Source: Haloarcula salina
GTDB taxonomy: Archaea; Halobacteriota; Halobacteria; Halobacteriales; Haloarculaceae
Length of the DNA: 64,000 nt
Reading direction: 5' to 3'
Assembly (NCBI RefSeq): GCF_010119195.1
Contig: NZ_WRXL01000001.1
Coordinates: 558,001-622,000 of the forward strand
Shown here: positions 16,680 through 26,075 of the stretch, piece after piece
Layout: each line of letters begins with the position of its first letter
Numbering within the stretch: the stretch's first letter is position 1
Position numbers and translations under genes: made by a program
Notes under the pieces: generated by a model
Databases searched by the model: none
Seen by the model: the letters and a program-made list of their open reading frames with translations, nothing else
What the model was told of the DNA's origin: nothing

Positions 16680-16730
16680 CTATCGAACTCAGATCCCAGA
16701 TCTGGCGTCGCAGTTCCAGTGGCTCTAGGC

Positions 16731-16738
16731 CTATTTAC
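16731..16738 (+). promoter_or_regulatory. TATA-like box of MoaB-like gene
   Basis: ctatttac lies about 27 bases before the ATG at 16761, giving a leaderless start. Confidence 0.55.
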
Positions 16739-16760
16739 CCGCGGCGACACATCTGTCGGT

Positions 16761-17633
16761 ATGGTCGACTTTCAGTCTCGGGACACGCGCCGGGGCCCGA
16801 CTGACGACGAGGACGAGAGCGAGGACGATGACGGGGCCTCGGAGACAGACGACGAGACGGCCGAATCCCCCGAACAGACCATCGAGTCGGAGACGTCCAC
16901 AGACGGTGCGAGCGACGAAAACGCCGCCACGGAAACGGTGGACGATGCCGCCCGTGACGACGAGGCTGGAGCGGACCGGGACCCGCTCGCGGACGACGCC
17001 GCCCGTGGGGACGAAGCGGCAGTCGCGCCGGACGCGGAGGACGCCACCGACGCCGACGCGTCGGCCACCGGGGCGGACGCGACAGAGCCGACCGCGACCG
17101 GCGGCGGACCCGCGACGAGCAAGGGGGGCACCGGCCCCGCCTCGGCGGTCGGGACCGACCGTAGCCAGTCCGTCGACGTCGCCGTCGTCACGGTCGGGAC
17201 GGCGACCGAGGAGAGCGGCGACTCGACGTCCGAGCGCCTGGAAACGGCGCTCGAAACCGGCGGGCACGCGGTCACGGCCCGCGAGCGCCTGCGCGGGGAC
17301 TACGACGGCATCCAGCAGGCCGTCGACACCCTCGTCGGGCGCGCGGACGTGGACGCCGTCGTCACCGCCGGCGGAATCGGGATCGCGCCGTCCGAGGCTA
17401 CCCTCGAAGCGGTCCACCCGCTGTTCGAGAAGGCGCTGCCCGGCTTCGAGGAGGTGTACCGAAGCCTCCTGTTCGAACAGATGGGGACGAGCGTCATCAC
17501 CGTCCGGGCGACGGCCGGCATCGCCGACGGCACGCCGGTGTTCTGTCTCCCGGCGGACCCCGACGCGGCCGGCCTTGCCGTCGAGGAGATCATCGCGCCA
17601 GAGGCCAGCGACATCGTCGCCGCACTGCAGTGA
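16761..17633 (+). CDS. MoaB/MogA-like protein with acidic N-terminal extension
   Basis: A 290-residue protein. Residues 1 to about 137 are an acidic, low-complexity region rich in Asp, Glu, Ala and Thr. The molybdenum-cofactor MoaB/MogA fold starts near residue 138 (VDVAVVTVG). Family landmarks remain, such as ATAGIADGTPVFCLP. However the usual TGGTG loop reads TAGGIG, and the following Asp of the RDxT motif is replaced in PSEAT. MPT adenylylation is therefore uncertain. It may be a divergent paralogue beside a canonical MoaB elsewhere. The start is backed by the TATA-like box. Confidence 0.75.
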   Translation: MVDFQSRDTRRGPTDDEDESEDDDGASETDDETAESPEQTIESETSTDGASDENAATETVDDAARDDEAGADRDPLADDAARGDEAAVAPDAEDATDADASATGADATEPTATGGGPATSKGGTGPASAVGTDRSQSVDVAVVTVGTATEESGDSTSERLETALETGGHAVTARERLRGDYDGIQQAVDTLVGRADVDAVVTAGGIGIAPSEATLEAVHPLFEKALPGFEEVYRSLLFEQMGTSVITVRATAGIADGTPVFCLPADPDAAGLAVEEIIAPEASDIVAALQ

Positions 17634-17839
17634 AACCGCCGGAGAGGGGCGACCGTATCAGTCTTGTGTCGTTTGCCCGGATTTAACACCCGATTTAGCC
17701 GCGGAAACGGCCGACCGGGAGTTTCCGGTCCTCAGCCCCGTTGCGTCGGCGAATCGTCGGCGTAAACGAACAAAACGGCGCAAATGCACGTTAACTGCGG
17801 CACCCATTGAAGTGCCATCGGTCCCCAGCGCTCGATGCC

Positions 17840-18805
17840 ATGTCCGAACGCGAGGCGACTCGACGCGGCGTGCTCGAAGGCATCGGCGCGACAGTTGCGA
17901 CGGCGCTCGGCGGCGCGGCGCTCGCCGGGACCGCCACGGCGACCGAGACGTGGACGGCCGTCGAGTCTCCGACCGGCAACACGCTCCACGACGTCGAGGA
18001 CACGACGGCCGGCGCGTACGCGGTGGCCGGCGGCGGTATCGTCCTCGAGCGGACCGAGACCGGCTGGACGAAGATCCTCGGCGGCGGCCCGACCGGCAAC
18101 GGCCACAGCCTCTACGGCGCTGACGTGACCGACGACGGGAAGCGGCTCTGGTTCGTCGGCTCGTCCGGGGCCGTCGGCGAGTACGACGTGGAGACGGGCG
18201 TGGTGACCGACCACAGCGCCCCGATGGACGCGACGAACAACTTCAACGACGTGGCCGTGACCGGTGCGGCCGGCGAGGCCACCGTCTCCGTCGCCGGCGA
18301 CTCAGGGAAAGTGTACTCCTCCTTCGAGAACGGCGCGAGCGGCACGTGGGAGTACACCACCCCGGGGTCCGGCTCGGCGATCACCGCCGTCGACTTTCAC
18401 GGGCGGCGATCGGGTCACATCGTCGACGGCAACAAGTCGGTGTTCGCCACCGACGACGGGGCGACGTGGGAGGAGATCGGACTGGCAGACGCGAACGTCG
18501 ACTTCTACGGCGTCGATTCCGACGGGCCGGACGACGTGTGGGTGTCGGGCGGTGGCGGCATGGCGTTCCACTGGAACGGGTCGACGTGGACGCCGGCCGA
18601 CACCGGCGACGCCGGACTGCGTGACGTGGAGGTCTCCGACGGCGACGACAGCGGCTACACGGTCGGTAGCGGCGGCAAGCTGTACGCGCTCGACGGCGGC
18701 GACTGGACACAGGCACAGACGCCGACCGGCCAGAACCTGAAAGCGGTGGTCCGGGGGGACCCCGCAATCGCGGTCGGTGCGGGCGGCACGATTCTCGAAG
18801 CGTAA
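17840..18805 (+). CDS. Tat-exported beta-propeller protein
   Basis: A 321-residue exported protein. The N terminus EATRRGVLEGIGATVATALG is a twin-arginine signal with RR at residues 7-8 and cleavage expected after about residue 34 (GTATA). The mature part consists of repeats with WTxVxSPTGNTLHDVE-, LWFVGSSGAVGEYD- and DDVWVSGGGGMAFHWNG-type blades, like photosynthesis-stability-factor HCF136 or sialidase-type propellers. The function is unknown; surface binding is possible. The ATG at 17840 is used, since the upstream in-frame start would bury the signal peptide. Confidence 0.78.
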   Translation: MSEREATRRGVLEGIGATVATALGGAALAGTATATETWTAVESPTGNTLHDVEDTTAGAYAVAGGGIVLERTETGWTKILGGGPTGNGHSLYGADVTDDGKRLWFVGSSGAVGEYDVETGVVTDHSAPMDATNNFNDVAVTGAAGEATVSVAGDSGKVYSSFENGASGTWEYTTPGSGSAITAVDFHGRRSGHIVDGNKSVFATDDGATWEEIGLADANVDFYGVDSDGPDDVWVSGGGGMAFHWNGSTWTPADTGDAGLRDVEVSDGDDSGYTVGSGGKLYALDGGDWTQAQTPTGQNLKAVVRGDPAIAVGAGGTILEA

Positions 18806-18896
18806 CGACGGCGCGCTCGTCAGGCCACCGAACCGACCGAGCGCTTCGGCACTCCAGCGACCGCTGTGCCCGCGGTCGTCCGACGGCCGGGAGCCG

Positions 18897-19394
18897 CTAC
18901 GCCGGGTCGCAGTCCGTGTCGCCCTCGTCGACCATCCGCATGTCGACGTACTCGTCGCCGCTCTCGGCCAGCCAGACCTTGTGTCCGTACTCGTTGCCGA
19001 GGCGGGCCGACCCGGTCGATTCGAATATCCGCGTGCTCGAACGCGTGTGGAGGTGGACCCGACACGACGACAGCTCCCAGAAGTCGTCGCCCCGCGAGGT
19101 CCGGTCGCCCTGCTTGCGCAGGTAGACGTGCGTGACGTTCGGCATGCAGACGGTCATGCGATCCAGTTGTTCGGCCGCCGTCGCCGGCTCCTTTCCGCCG
19201 TAGAAGTCCGCGTACTGCCCGAAGGAGTAGGTGACGACGCTCCCCTCCTCCCAGTCGTCGAAGTCCGCCACGTCGAGGGCGAACTCCCGCCCGCCGACGG
19301 TCCCGCAGACGCCGAGGTACACGTGGTCGTCGGTCCCCTCGTACCGCCCCGAGCCGGTCGTCAGTGAGACGAATACGCCCGAAACGTCGCTCAT
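18897..19394 (-). CDS. PLAT/LH2-like domain protein
   Basis: A 165-residue soluble protein that I do not recognise as a named haloarchaeal family. Its pattern fits a PLAT/LH2 beta-sandwich: an early strand with GTDDHVYLGVCG, then REFALDVADFDDWEEGSVVTYSF, a later FWELSSCRVHL block and HKVWLAESGDEY near the C terminus. PLAT domains usually mediate membrane or protein contacts. No catalytic domain is attached and no signal peptide is present from the ATG at 19394. The neighbour across the short gap is the exported propeller, on the opposite strand. Confidence 0.6.
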   Translation of the reverse strand: MSDVSGVFVSLTTGSGRYEGTDDHVYLGVCGTVGGREFALDVADFDDWEEGSVVTYSFGQYADFYGGKEPATAAEQLDRMTVCMPNVTHVYLRKQGDRTSRGDDFWELSSCRVHLHTRSSTRIFESTGSARLGNEYGHKVWLAESGDEYVDMRMVDEGDTDCDPA

Positions 19395-19786
19395 CCGCCT
19401 CGCTCCAGTGGTCCGGGCTGTCGGTCGTCGATCCGTTCCCGCCGCCGAGTGCTGTGTCGCATGCGTTGTGCTCCTGTCTCGCGAGAGACGGTGCGTATGG
19501 CTCGCTGGCCGGCTTAATACCGGGAAACCGTTCAGCGGATAGTCACCGGTTACGGACGTGCGTGGCGCGGTTCGGCCCACTGGCGTCGCGAGCGGACGAC
19601 GGTCGGTAGCCCCGGAATACCCTGATACGGAATGGAGACAGGCGACGGCCGCCGCGCTCCCGAACTACCTTCGCGATGCCATCGCCGAACACGACCGCGG
19701 CGGCCCGGAGCAAATTTTGCGACACGCGAAACTATCATGAGTCCGCTCGCCCGACGACGACTGTGGTGTGGTATCAATAGTCTCGG
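19395..19786. other. Intergenic region without a supported gene
   Basis: About 390 bases. It contains candidate promoter elements: gcaaattttgc (about 19709-19719) and tatcaata (19772-19779), the latter before the GCS2 gene. The short frames on both strands (for example 19558-19740 plus) lack domain features and lie opposite each other, so none is called. The DNA could hold promoters for both flanking genes. Confidence 0.5.
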
Positions 19787-20938
19787 GTGGAAAGCACACA
19801 CCGACGAAACCGCACCGTGGATACCGTGTCTGTACACGAATCCGAGCCGATACGACAGAGCGTCGAGGTCGAGTACTGGGTGATAGACGAGGACGGTCGG
19901 CTGGTACCCCCGGGGCCTCTCGTCCAGGCGACACCGGGAGCCGAGCGGGAGTTCGTCGAGCCGGTGCTGGAGGTCAAGACCACACCGTGCGAGACGACGG
20001 CCGACCTCCGCGAGGAACTGTTCGGACGGATCCGAGCCGTCCTGGAACTGGCCGACGACCTGGGGAAGCGACTCGTCCCGCTCGCGACACCGATCCACGC
20101 CGACGAGATCCGGGAACTGCCGAGCGACCGGACGCGCGTCCAGAACTGCGTCGTGGGCGAGGACTTCGAGTACGTCCGCCACTGCGCCGGCACGCACATC
20201 CACGTCGAGCAACACCCCGGCCGCGCGGTCGACCAGTTGAACGCGCTGGTCGCCATCGACCCCGCGCTCGCGCTGATCTCGTCCTCGCCGTACTTCCGGG
20301 GCCAGCGAATCGCCGACGGGGCGCGCTCGAAGCTGTACCGCTGGATGGCGTACAACTCCGTCCCGCACCAGGGGTGGCTGTGGTCCTACGTGGCAGACGA
20401 GGCCGAGTGGAACCGGCGGCTCGAACGGCGCTACGAGGACTTCGTGACCGCGGCCGTCGACGCGGGCATCGACCGCCACACCGTCGAAGCGAACTTCGAG
20501 CCGGAGAGCGCCGTCTGGACGCCGGTACAGCTCAGAGCGGAGTTCGGCACCGTCGAGTGGCGCTCGCCCGACACCGCGCTCCCGAGCCAGGTCGTCCAGT
20601 TGGCCGACGACGTGACCGATTTCGTCGGCGGGCTCCGCGGCACCGACGTCCGCATCGACGGCGACACCGGCCGGGTGAGCGAGCGCGAGGTCGTCCTCCC
20701 GGAGTTCGACGCCGTCCTCGGCTACGTCGACGACGCGATTCGGGAGGGAACGGCCGACGCCGAGGTGCGCGCCTACCTCGACCGGATGGGCTTCGACGTG
20801 GACGCCTACGACCCCGTCTCGCGCGACATCGACGGCCGAGAGCCGGTCTCGCCCGAGGAAGCCCGCGACCTGCGACTCGACTACGCCGACCGGCTCGAAC
20901 GGGACGTGCGCCGGACCGGCAGGGCGCGTCTGGACTGA
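19787..20938 (+). CDS. GCS2-family carboxylate-amine ligase (glutamate-cysteine ligase-like)
   Basis: A 383-residue ATP-dependent ligase-fold protein of the GCS2 group, which includes gamma-glutamylcysteine synthetase GshA and YbdK. It has the N-terminal strand SVEVEYWVIDEDGRLVPPG, the core CAGTHIHVEQH with metal-binding His, and ANFEPESAVWTPVQLRAEF with VEWRSPD. Gamma-glutamylcysteine is the main haloarchaeal thiol, but the substrate here is not proven. The start is uncertain: a GTG at 19787, or GTGs at 19817 and 19826, which fit better to the tatcaata element at 19772-19779. Confidence 0.75.
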   Translation: MESTHRRNRTVDTVSVHESEPIRQSVEVEYWVIDEDGRLVPPGPLVQATPGAEREFVEPVLEVKTTPCETTADLREELFGRIRAVLELADDLGKRLVPLATPIHADEIRELPSDRTRVQNCVVGEDFEYVRHCAGTHIHVEQHPGRAVDQLNALVAIDPALALISSSPYFRGQRIADGARSKLYRWMAYNSVPHQGWLWSYVADEAEWNRRLERRYEDFVTAAVDAGIDRHTVEANFEPESAVWTPVQLRAEFGTVEWRSPDTALPSQVVQLADDVTDFVGGLRGTDVRIDGDTGRVSEREVVLPEFDAVLGYVDDAIREGTADAEVRAYLDRMGFDVDAYDPVSRDIDGREPVSPEEARDLRLDYADRLERDVRRTGRARLD

Positions 20939-20995
20939 GAGCGGCCGCGGAGCGAGTGACCAACCGTTTTGTCGGCCGCGTCCCTACGCCGTCGC

Positions 20996-21670
20996 ATGGT
21001 AACGGCGCTCGCTGACGCCGTCTGGTGGTACGACCTCCGGGGAGTCAACGCGGCCCTCGTCGACGACGGCGGCGACCTGACGCTCGTGGACGCGGGGATG
21101 CCCTGGCACGGCAACGCGCTCATCGCCGGCCTCGCCGACGCCGGGTTCGAACTCCGCGACCTCGACAGAATCCTCCTCACGCACTTCGATTTCGACCACG
21201 TCGGCGGGCTGCCCGCCTTCGACGGCATCGACGTGACCGTCTACGTCGGCGAGCGGGACGCGCCGCTGGTCACCGGCGAGCGCGACCCGCCGCTTTCGAA
21301 CCACAAGGGGGCGTTCCAGCGCCTCGCCTCGTCGTTCCTCGACGCGCCGGACAATCCCGTCGTGACGCTTGCCGACGGCGACACCGTCGGGAGCTTCACC
21401 GCCTACGAGACGCCCGGTCACACGCCGGGCCACGTCTCCTACGTCAGCGAGCGCCACTCGCTCGCACTGCTCGGCGACATGGTGAGCGAAGACGGCGGGC
21501 GCTTCGAGCCCTCGCCGTGGCTGTTGAGCTACGACACCGACGAGGCGGCGCGAAGCGTCGCGGCGTTCAGCGAGCGCGCGCCGGCCGTCGAAATCGCCGT
21601 GCCGGGCCACGGCGTCCCCTTCCAGCGCGGTGGGTCCGAGCGACTCGGCCGCTTGGCGGCGACGCTGTGA
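20996..21670 (+). CDS. MBL-fold metallo-hydrolase
   Basis: A 224-residue metallo-beta-lactamase-fold hydrolase. The zinc motif reads THFDFDHVGG, the common variant with Asp in place of the second His. Further metal-site residues appear at TPGHTPGHVSY (His) and LGDMVSEDGG (Asp), and near PGHGVPF. Relatives include glyoxalase II-like and lactonase-like enzymes, and the substrate cannot be predicted. It ends immediately before the convergent DUF7126 gene, with no spacer. Confidence 0.85.
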   Translation: MVTALADAVWWYDLRGVNAALVDDGGDLTLVDAGMPWHGNALIAGLADAGFELRDLDRILLTHFDFDHVGGLPAFDGIDVTVYVGERDAPLVTGERDPPLSNHKGAFQRLASSFLDAPDNPVVTLADGDTVGSFTAYETPGHTPGHVSYVSERHSLALLGDMVSEDGGRFEPSPWLLSYDTDEAARSVAAFSERAPAVEIAVPGHGVPFQRGGSERLGRLAATL

Positions 21671-21985
21671 TCAGTCGAGTTCCTCGGCGACGGCCTCGGG
21701 GTCCAGCAGGTTCGGGTCGACCACGAGGTCGGCCTGCCGGCTGGCGAAGTCGGGCAGCGAGCCCTCCGCGTAGACGACGACCCGGAGGTCGGGGTTGAGG
21801 TCCTTGGCGACGGCGATGGAGGTGGCCTGCTCCATCTCCGTCAGGAGGTACACGTCGGCGTCGTGGACGCCGGCCTCCTCCAGGCCCGGTCGGTTGCCGA
21901 CGTCGGCCACCGTCACCGCGTGGCCCTCGGCGTCGAGCGCGTCCGTCAGTCCGTTGGGATCCGTCCCGACGAGGACGACCTTCAT
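21671..21985 (-). CDS. DUF7126-like Rossmann protein (third gene of pyrG operon)
   Basis: A 104-residue protein with a Rossmann-like pattern ([20 protein letters not shown], then [35 protein letters not shown]), resembling the N-terminal half of a TrkA-type domain. Database entries sometimes name it CTP synthetase because of its location. Its ATG overlaps the guaAb stop by ATGA, so it is coupled to nucleotide-synthesis genes. Its role is unknown. Confidence 0.72.
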   Translation of the reverse strand: MKVVLVGTDPNGLTDALDAEGHAVTVADVGNRPGLEEAGVHDADVYLLTEMEQATSIAVAKDLNPDLRVVVYAEGSLPDFASRQADLVVDPNLLDPEAVAEELD

Positions 21986-22899
21986 TCGTACTCGATGGTC
22001 GCGGGCGGTTTGTGGGTCACGTCGTAGACGACGCGGGCGACGTTCTCGTGGGCCCCGGTGATGCGCGACTGCATGCGCTGGAGGGTGTCCCAGTCGAGTT
22101 CCTGCGCCCGGGCGGTCATGCCGTCCCGGCTCTCGACGGAGCGGACGGCGACGACCCAGCCGTGGACGCGGTTGTCGCCCTTGACCCCCGTGGCCTTGCC
22201 GATGACGGCGGCCAGCGCCTGCCACGGCTCGTACTCCTCCAGTTCCTCCTCGACGACGTGGTTGGCCTCGCGAGCGACTTCGAGTTTCTCCTCGGTGACC
22301 TCGCCGATGATGCGGACCGCGAGTCCGGGGCCGGGGAACGGCATCCGCTCGGAGATGATCTCCTCTAAGTCGAGGGCGCGGGCCACTTCCCGCACCTCGT
22401 CCTTGTAGAGGTCCCGCATCGGTTCGACGATGCCGTCGAAGTCGATGCGCTCGGGCAGGCCGCCGACGTTGTGGTGGGACTTGATCGTCCCCTCGCTCTC
22501 GATGCGGTCGGGGTAGATGGTCCCCTGGACGAGGTAGTCGGCGTCGACCTCGCGGGCGACCGTCTCGAACTCCCGGATGAACTGCTCGCCGATGATGTGG
22601 CGCTTCTCCTCGGGGTCGGTCTCGCCCTCGAGCTCGTCGAGGAAGCGGTCCTGCGCCTCGACGATGCGCAGCGAGTCCATGTAGTCGAACGTCTCGCGGA
22701 TCTCGTCGGTCTCGCCCTTGCGCATCAGCCCGGTGTCGACGTAGACGGCGGTGAGCTGGTCGCCGATGGCCTCGTAGGCCAGCGCGGCGGCGGTCGAGGA
22801 GTCGACGCCGCCCGACAGCCCGATGACGGCGTGCCTGTCGCCGATCTCCTCGGCGATCTCGGCTTTCGCCTCCTCGATGAACTCGTCGACGTCCACCAT
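21982..22899 (-). CDS. guaAb: GMP synthase subunit B (ATP pyrophosphatase domain)
   Basis: Converts XMP to GMP using ammonia supplied by the separate glutaminase subunit GuaAa, the split arrangement of archaea. The 305-residue protein has the PP-loop [10 protein letters not shown] (about residue 27), a dimerisation domain and the C-terminal [13 protein letters not shown] and RTV-like [10 protein letters not shown] end. Its ATG shares a base with the pyrG stop (TGATG), and its stop overlaps the DUF7126 start. The glutaminase subunit is not in this window. Confidence 0.93.
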   Translation of the reverse strand: MVDVDEFIEEAKAEIAEEIGDRHAVIGLSGGVDSSTAAALAYEAIGDQLTAVYVDTGLMRKGETDEIRETFDYMDSLRIVEAQDRFLDELEGETDPEEKRHIIGEQFIREFETVAREVDADYLVQGTIYPDRIESEGTIKSHHNVGGLPERIDFDGIVEPMRDLYKDEVREVARALDLEEIISERMPFPGPGLAVRIIGEVTEEKLEVAREANHVVEEELEEYEPWQALAAVIGKATGVKGDNRVHGWVVAVRSVESRDGMTARAQELDWDTLQRMQSRITGAHENVARVVYDVTHKPPATIEYE

Positions 22900-24560
22900 C
22901 AGTGGCTCACCTCCTCGGTCGTCGCGGCGTGGGCGTCCTCGCCGATGACGGCCTCGAGCAGGCCGACGAACGGCGGGCTGGCGCGGGTCGGGCGCGAGCG
23001 GAACTCGGGGTGGAACTGCGTCCCGATGAAGTAGGGGTGGTCGTCGGGCGCGAGTTCGAGGATCTCCATGCGGTTGCCGGCGCGACCGGAGAACACCATG
23101 CCGGCGTCCTCCAGGTCGTCGATGTACTCGGGGTTGACCTCGTAGCGGTGGCGGTGGCGCTCGGTGCAGGACTCGCCGCCGTACAGCGCCGCGGCGAGCG
23201 TGCCGGCGTCGATGTCGGTCTCGTGAGCACCGAGTCGCATCGTCCCGCCCATGTCCTCGATCTCGTACTGCTCGGGGAGGATGTCGATGACGGGGTGGGG
23301 CGTGTCCGCGTCGAGTTCGGCGGAGTGTGCGCCCGCCAGGTCGAGGACGTTCCGGGCGTACTCGACGACGGCCATCTGGAAGCCGAGACAGAGGCCGAGG
23401 AACGGCACGTCGTTCTCGCGGGCGTAGCGGATGGCCTCGATCTTGCCCTCGGTCCCGCGCGCGCCGAACCCGCCGGGGACGACGACGGCGTCGGCCTCGC
23501 GCATCCGGTCGGCGTGGTGGTCGCTCATCTTCTCGGAGTTGACCCACTGGACGTTCACGTCGACGTTCTTCTCCAGGCCGGCGTGTTTCAGCGCCTCGTG
23601 GACGGACATGTAGGCGTCTTCGAGGTCGTACTTGCCCACCAGCGCCACGTCGACCTCGCCCTCGGTCTGCTGGGTGACGAGGTCGCGCCAGCGGTTCTCG
23701 CGCTCGGCCTCGGGCAGCGCCTCGTCGGCGATGTCGAGCCGTTCCATCACGTACTCGTCGAGGCCCTCCTCTTCGACCATCAGCGGCACGTGGTAGATGT
23801 CATCGACGTCGGGGTTCGAAAAGACCGCCTCCGTCGGAACGTCACAGAACAGCGCGATCTTCTCCTTGGTGTCGATGTCGAGCTTGTCCGAGCAGCGACC
23901 CACGAGGATGTCCGGCTGGAGGCCGATGGAGCGCAGTTCCTTCACGGAGTGCTGGGTCGGCTTGGTCTTCTGCTCGCCGTTCTTCGAGTAGGGAACGAGC
24001 GTGACGTGAGTAAAGAGAATGTCGTCCTCGTCCTCCTCGTGGGCGAACTGACGCAGGGCCTCGAGATAGGGCATCCCCTCGATGTCGCCGACGGTGCCGC
24101 CGACTTCGATGATACAGACGTCGTTGCCCTCGGCGGCCTCGCGGATGCGCCGCTTGATGTCGTCGGTGATGTGCGGGATGATCTGGACCGTGCGACCGAG
24201 GTAGTCGCCGGCGCGTTCCTTCTCGATGACGTGCTGGTAGGTCTTGCCCGTCGTGACGTTGTGGTCGAACGTCATGTCGATGTCGAGGAACCGCTCGTAG
24301 TTCCCCAGGTCGAGGTCGACCTCCCCGCCGTCTTTCAGCACGTACACCTCGCCGTGCTGAAACGGATTCATCGTACCGGCGTCGACGTTGAGATACGGGT
24401 CGATCTTGACCGCTGTCACGTCGAACCCGGCGTTCTTGAGCAAGCGACCTGTGCTGGCGGCGGTGATGCCCTTCCCCAGGCCAGACATCACGCCGCCGGT
24501 TACGAAGATGAACTTCCGACCCAGTTCCGGGTCGTAGTCCGTTTCGGGTTCGGTCGGCAT
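22899..24560 (-). CDS. pyrG: CTP synthase
   Basis: Makes CTP from UTP with ATP and glutamine. The protein has 553 residues. The N-terminal synthase domain includes [29 protein letters not shown] and [10 protein letters not shown]. The C-terminal glutamine amidotransferase domain has nucleophile Cys391 in [10 protein letters not shown] and the late FHPEF with its His/Glu. The start is the ATG at 24560. It leads the overlapping pyrG-guaAb-DUF7126 operon, linking CTP and GMP synthesis. Confidence 0.96.
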   Translation of the reverse strand: MPTEPETDYDPELGRKFIFVTGGVMSGLGKGITAASTGRLLKNAGFDVTAVKIDPYLNVDAGTMNPFQHGEVYVLKDGGEVDLDLGNYERFLDIDMTFDHNVTTGKTYQHVIEKERAGDYLGRTVQIIPHITDDIKRRIREAAEGNDVCIIEVGGTVGDIEGMPYLEALRQFAHEEDEDDILFTHVTLVPYSKNGEQKTKPTQHSVKELRSIGLQPDILVGRCSDKLDIDTKEKIALFCDVPTEAVFSNPDVDDIYHVPLMVEEEGLDEYVMERLDIADEALPEAERENRWRDLVTQQTEGEVDVALVGKYDLEDAYMSVHEALKHAGLEKNVDVNVQWVNSEKMSDHHADRMREADAVVVPGGFGARGTEGKIEAIRYARENDVPFLGLCLGFQMAVVEYARNVLDLAGAHSAELDADTPHPVIDILPEQYEIEDMGGTMRLGAHETDIDAGTLAAALYGGESCTERHRHRYEVNPEYIDDLEDAGMVFSGRAGNRMEILELAPDDHPYFIGTQFHPEFRSRPTRASPPFVGLLEAVIGEDAHAATTEEVSH

Positions 24561-24628
24561 ACCGACGGTGAACCCCGCGTGGTCTAAACGGTTTCGGAGC
24601 GTGCCATCTTCGCCACCCCGTCGCACTG

Positions 24629-24829
24629 TCAGCGCGGAGACAGCGACGACCGCGTGAGCGTGCGCCAGGCCGTCACGAGCACCGCGAGCGAGAGCGCCGA
24701 GAACAGCGCGTCACCGGGCGGGGACCCGACGGCGATGAACAGCAGGTATCCGGCGACGAAGCCTCCGAGGAGGGAGACGACGCCGTGGCGCGTCGACCGT
24801 GCGACCGCCGTTCGCGGCTGTGTCGACAT
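24629..24829 (-). CDS. Small membrane protein
   Basis: A 66-residue protein with a basic N terminus and two hydrophobic segments (about 18-36 and 40-58: [18 protein letters not shown] and [15 protein letters not shown]). No family recognised. An AT-rich stretch, tattattcattatataatataaat (about 24837-24861, quoted by position), upstream can act as promoter. It is upstream of pyrG on the same strand. Confidence 0.55.
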   Translation of the reverse strand: MSTQPRTAVARSTRHGVVSLLGGFVAGYLLFIAVGSPPGDALFSALSLAVLVTAWRTLTRSSLSPR

Positions 24830-24837
24830 ACTCTGAT

Positions 24838-24861
24838 ATTATTCATTATATAATATAAATT
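24838..24861 (-). promoter_or_regulatory. AT-rich promoter region of small membrane protein
   Basis: About 24 bases consisting almost only of A and T, exceptional in this GC-rich window. It is immediately upstream of the ATG at 24829 on the minus strand and after the stop of the gene at 24871-25047. TATA elements are likely within it. Confidence 0.5.
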
Positions 24862-24870
24862 TACCTTCGA

Positions 24871-25047
24871 TCACGGTTCGAGGACGCCAGACCTGACGGC
24901 GAGGTACGTGCCGAGGCCGGCCGCTATCGCGAGGACGACCGCTCTGAGCGGCCCGCCGGCGACGAGCGTCGTCGTGGCCATGAGCGCCAGCATGGTCGCG
25001 AGACTGGCGGCGAACGCGACTGCCGCGTAGGCGAGTGGGCGTGCCAT
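24871..25047 (-). CDS. Small membrane protein
   Basis: A 58-residue hydrophobic protein (MARPLAYAAVAFAASLATML, then a second helix LRAVVLAIAAGLGTYLAV). The ATG at 25047 begins directly with the first helix; the longer frame upstream is basic and overlaps the DUF7847 gene. Function unknown. Confidence 0.5.
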   Translation of the reverse strand: MARPLAYAAVAFAASLATMLALMATTTLVAGGPLRAVVLAIAAGLGTYLAVRSGVLEP

Positions 25048-25114
25048 GCCCGGCGCTACGGGCACGCGCCCCTGTTGGCTTTCGATTCGGGTCCGACGGC
25101 CAGGCCGGCGGAAC

Positions 25115-25969
25115 TCACAGGCCGCCGCTGGACCCGCCGCCGAATCCGGCGTTCCCACCGGTCAGTCGGACGTAGAACGCGGTGGAGAACGTCAGTCCGA
25201 AGGCCCCGGAGACGGCCGACATGACGACGGTGAGCGCGACGTAGGCGAGTCGGACGGACCAGGACGCGGTCGACAGTCCGGCGAAGCCGTCCGCGATTAC
25301 GAAGACGAACGCGAACGGGATTGCGACGATGAGTACTCCGAGGACGGTCGCCAGCAGGTCGTATCCCAGCACCGAGACGACGTTCCCGCGGGCGACCGCG
25401 TAGCTCCGCTTCAGCGAGCCGACCGCGTCGGCGTCGTCGACCACGATGGCGTGGGCGTAGAACTGCAGCAGGAACAGCACCGCGAGGATGACCAGCGCGA
25501 ACACCAGGACGAGGACGCCGATGAGCGCGACGGCTGCCATCGACACCCCGCCGAGCCCCGCGCCGTGCCCGGCCAGCACGTTCCCGAGGTTCGCACCCAG
25601 CGCGAGCACGAGCGCGATGACCAGCATGAACATCCCGAAGCCGACGACGAAGTACACCACCAGCCCGAGGAGCACGACGACGAGGATTTGCAGGTAGTGC
25701 GTCTTTCCGCCGCTCCAGAGCCGGGACAGATCGGTCGGTCCGGAGAGCCCCTCGCGCGCCATCGAGATCATTCCGCCGAGGAAAAAGGGCATGATCAGGT
25801 AGAACAGGAAGTTGTACCCCGACGAGGCGATGTTGAGGAGGGGATTTCCGGCGACCTGTAGGAGTAACCCGGGTGCCTGTGCGAGGCCGTAGAGGGCTGC
25901 GGCCACGAACAGGACCGGATTTCGCTGGAGCGTTTCGACTGCGTCTCGGAGGGCCTGGAGGACGGCCAT
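25115..25969 (-). CDS. Polytopic membrane protein (DUF7847-like)
   Basis: A 284-residue protein with about six transmembrane segments (near 18-40, 55-75, 95-125, 135-165, 195-225, 235-260). It begins MAVLQALRDAVETLQRNPVL and ends in a glycine-rich tail GGNAGFGGGSSGGL. This type is common in haloarchaea and has the same general architecture as DUF4013 proteins. The role is unknown. Start at the ATG at 25969. Confidence 0.75.
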   Translation of the reverse strand: MAVLQALRDAVETLQRNPVLFVAAALYGLAQAPGLLLQVAGNPLLNIASSGYNFLFYLIMPFFLGGMISMAREGLSGPTDLSRLWSGGKTHYLQILVVVLLGLVVYFVVGFGMFMLVIALVLALGANLGNVLAGHGAGLGGVSMAAVALIGVLVLVFALVILAVLFLLQFYAHAIVVDDADAVGSLKRSYAVARGNVVSVLGYDLLATVLGVLIVAIPFAFVFVIADGFAGLSTASWSVRLAYVALTVVMSAVSGAFGLTFSTAFYVRLTGGNAGFGGGSSGGL

Positions 25970-26075
25970 ACCGGAGAGTCCACCAGATACCCGATAAGTG
26001 TTCTGTCCTGACACACGCGGCCCGAAACTGACTGGAAGTGCGCCGTTGCCGGGTGTGGCAGTGACCCCGCCGCGG

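Noticed and set aside
19558..19740. 60-residue plus-strand frame between the PLAT-like and GCS2 genes
   Set aside because: It has no recognisable domain and overlaps an equally long minus-strand frame. Its ending ATIAEH-like sequence is not informative.
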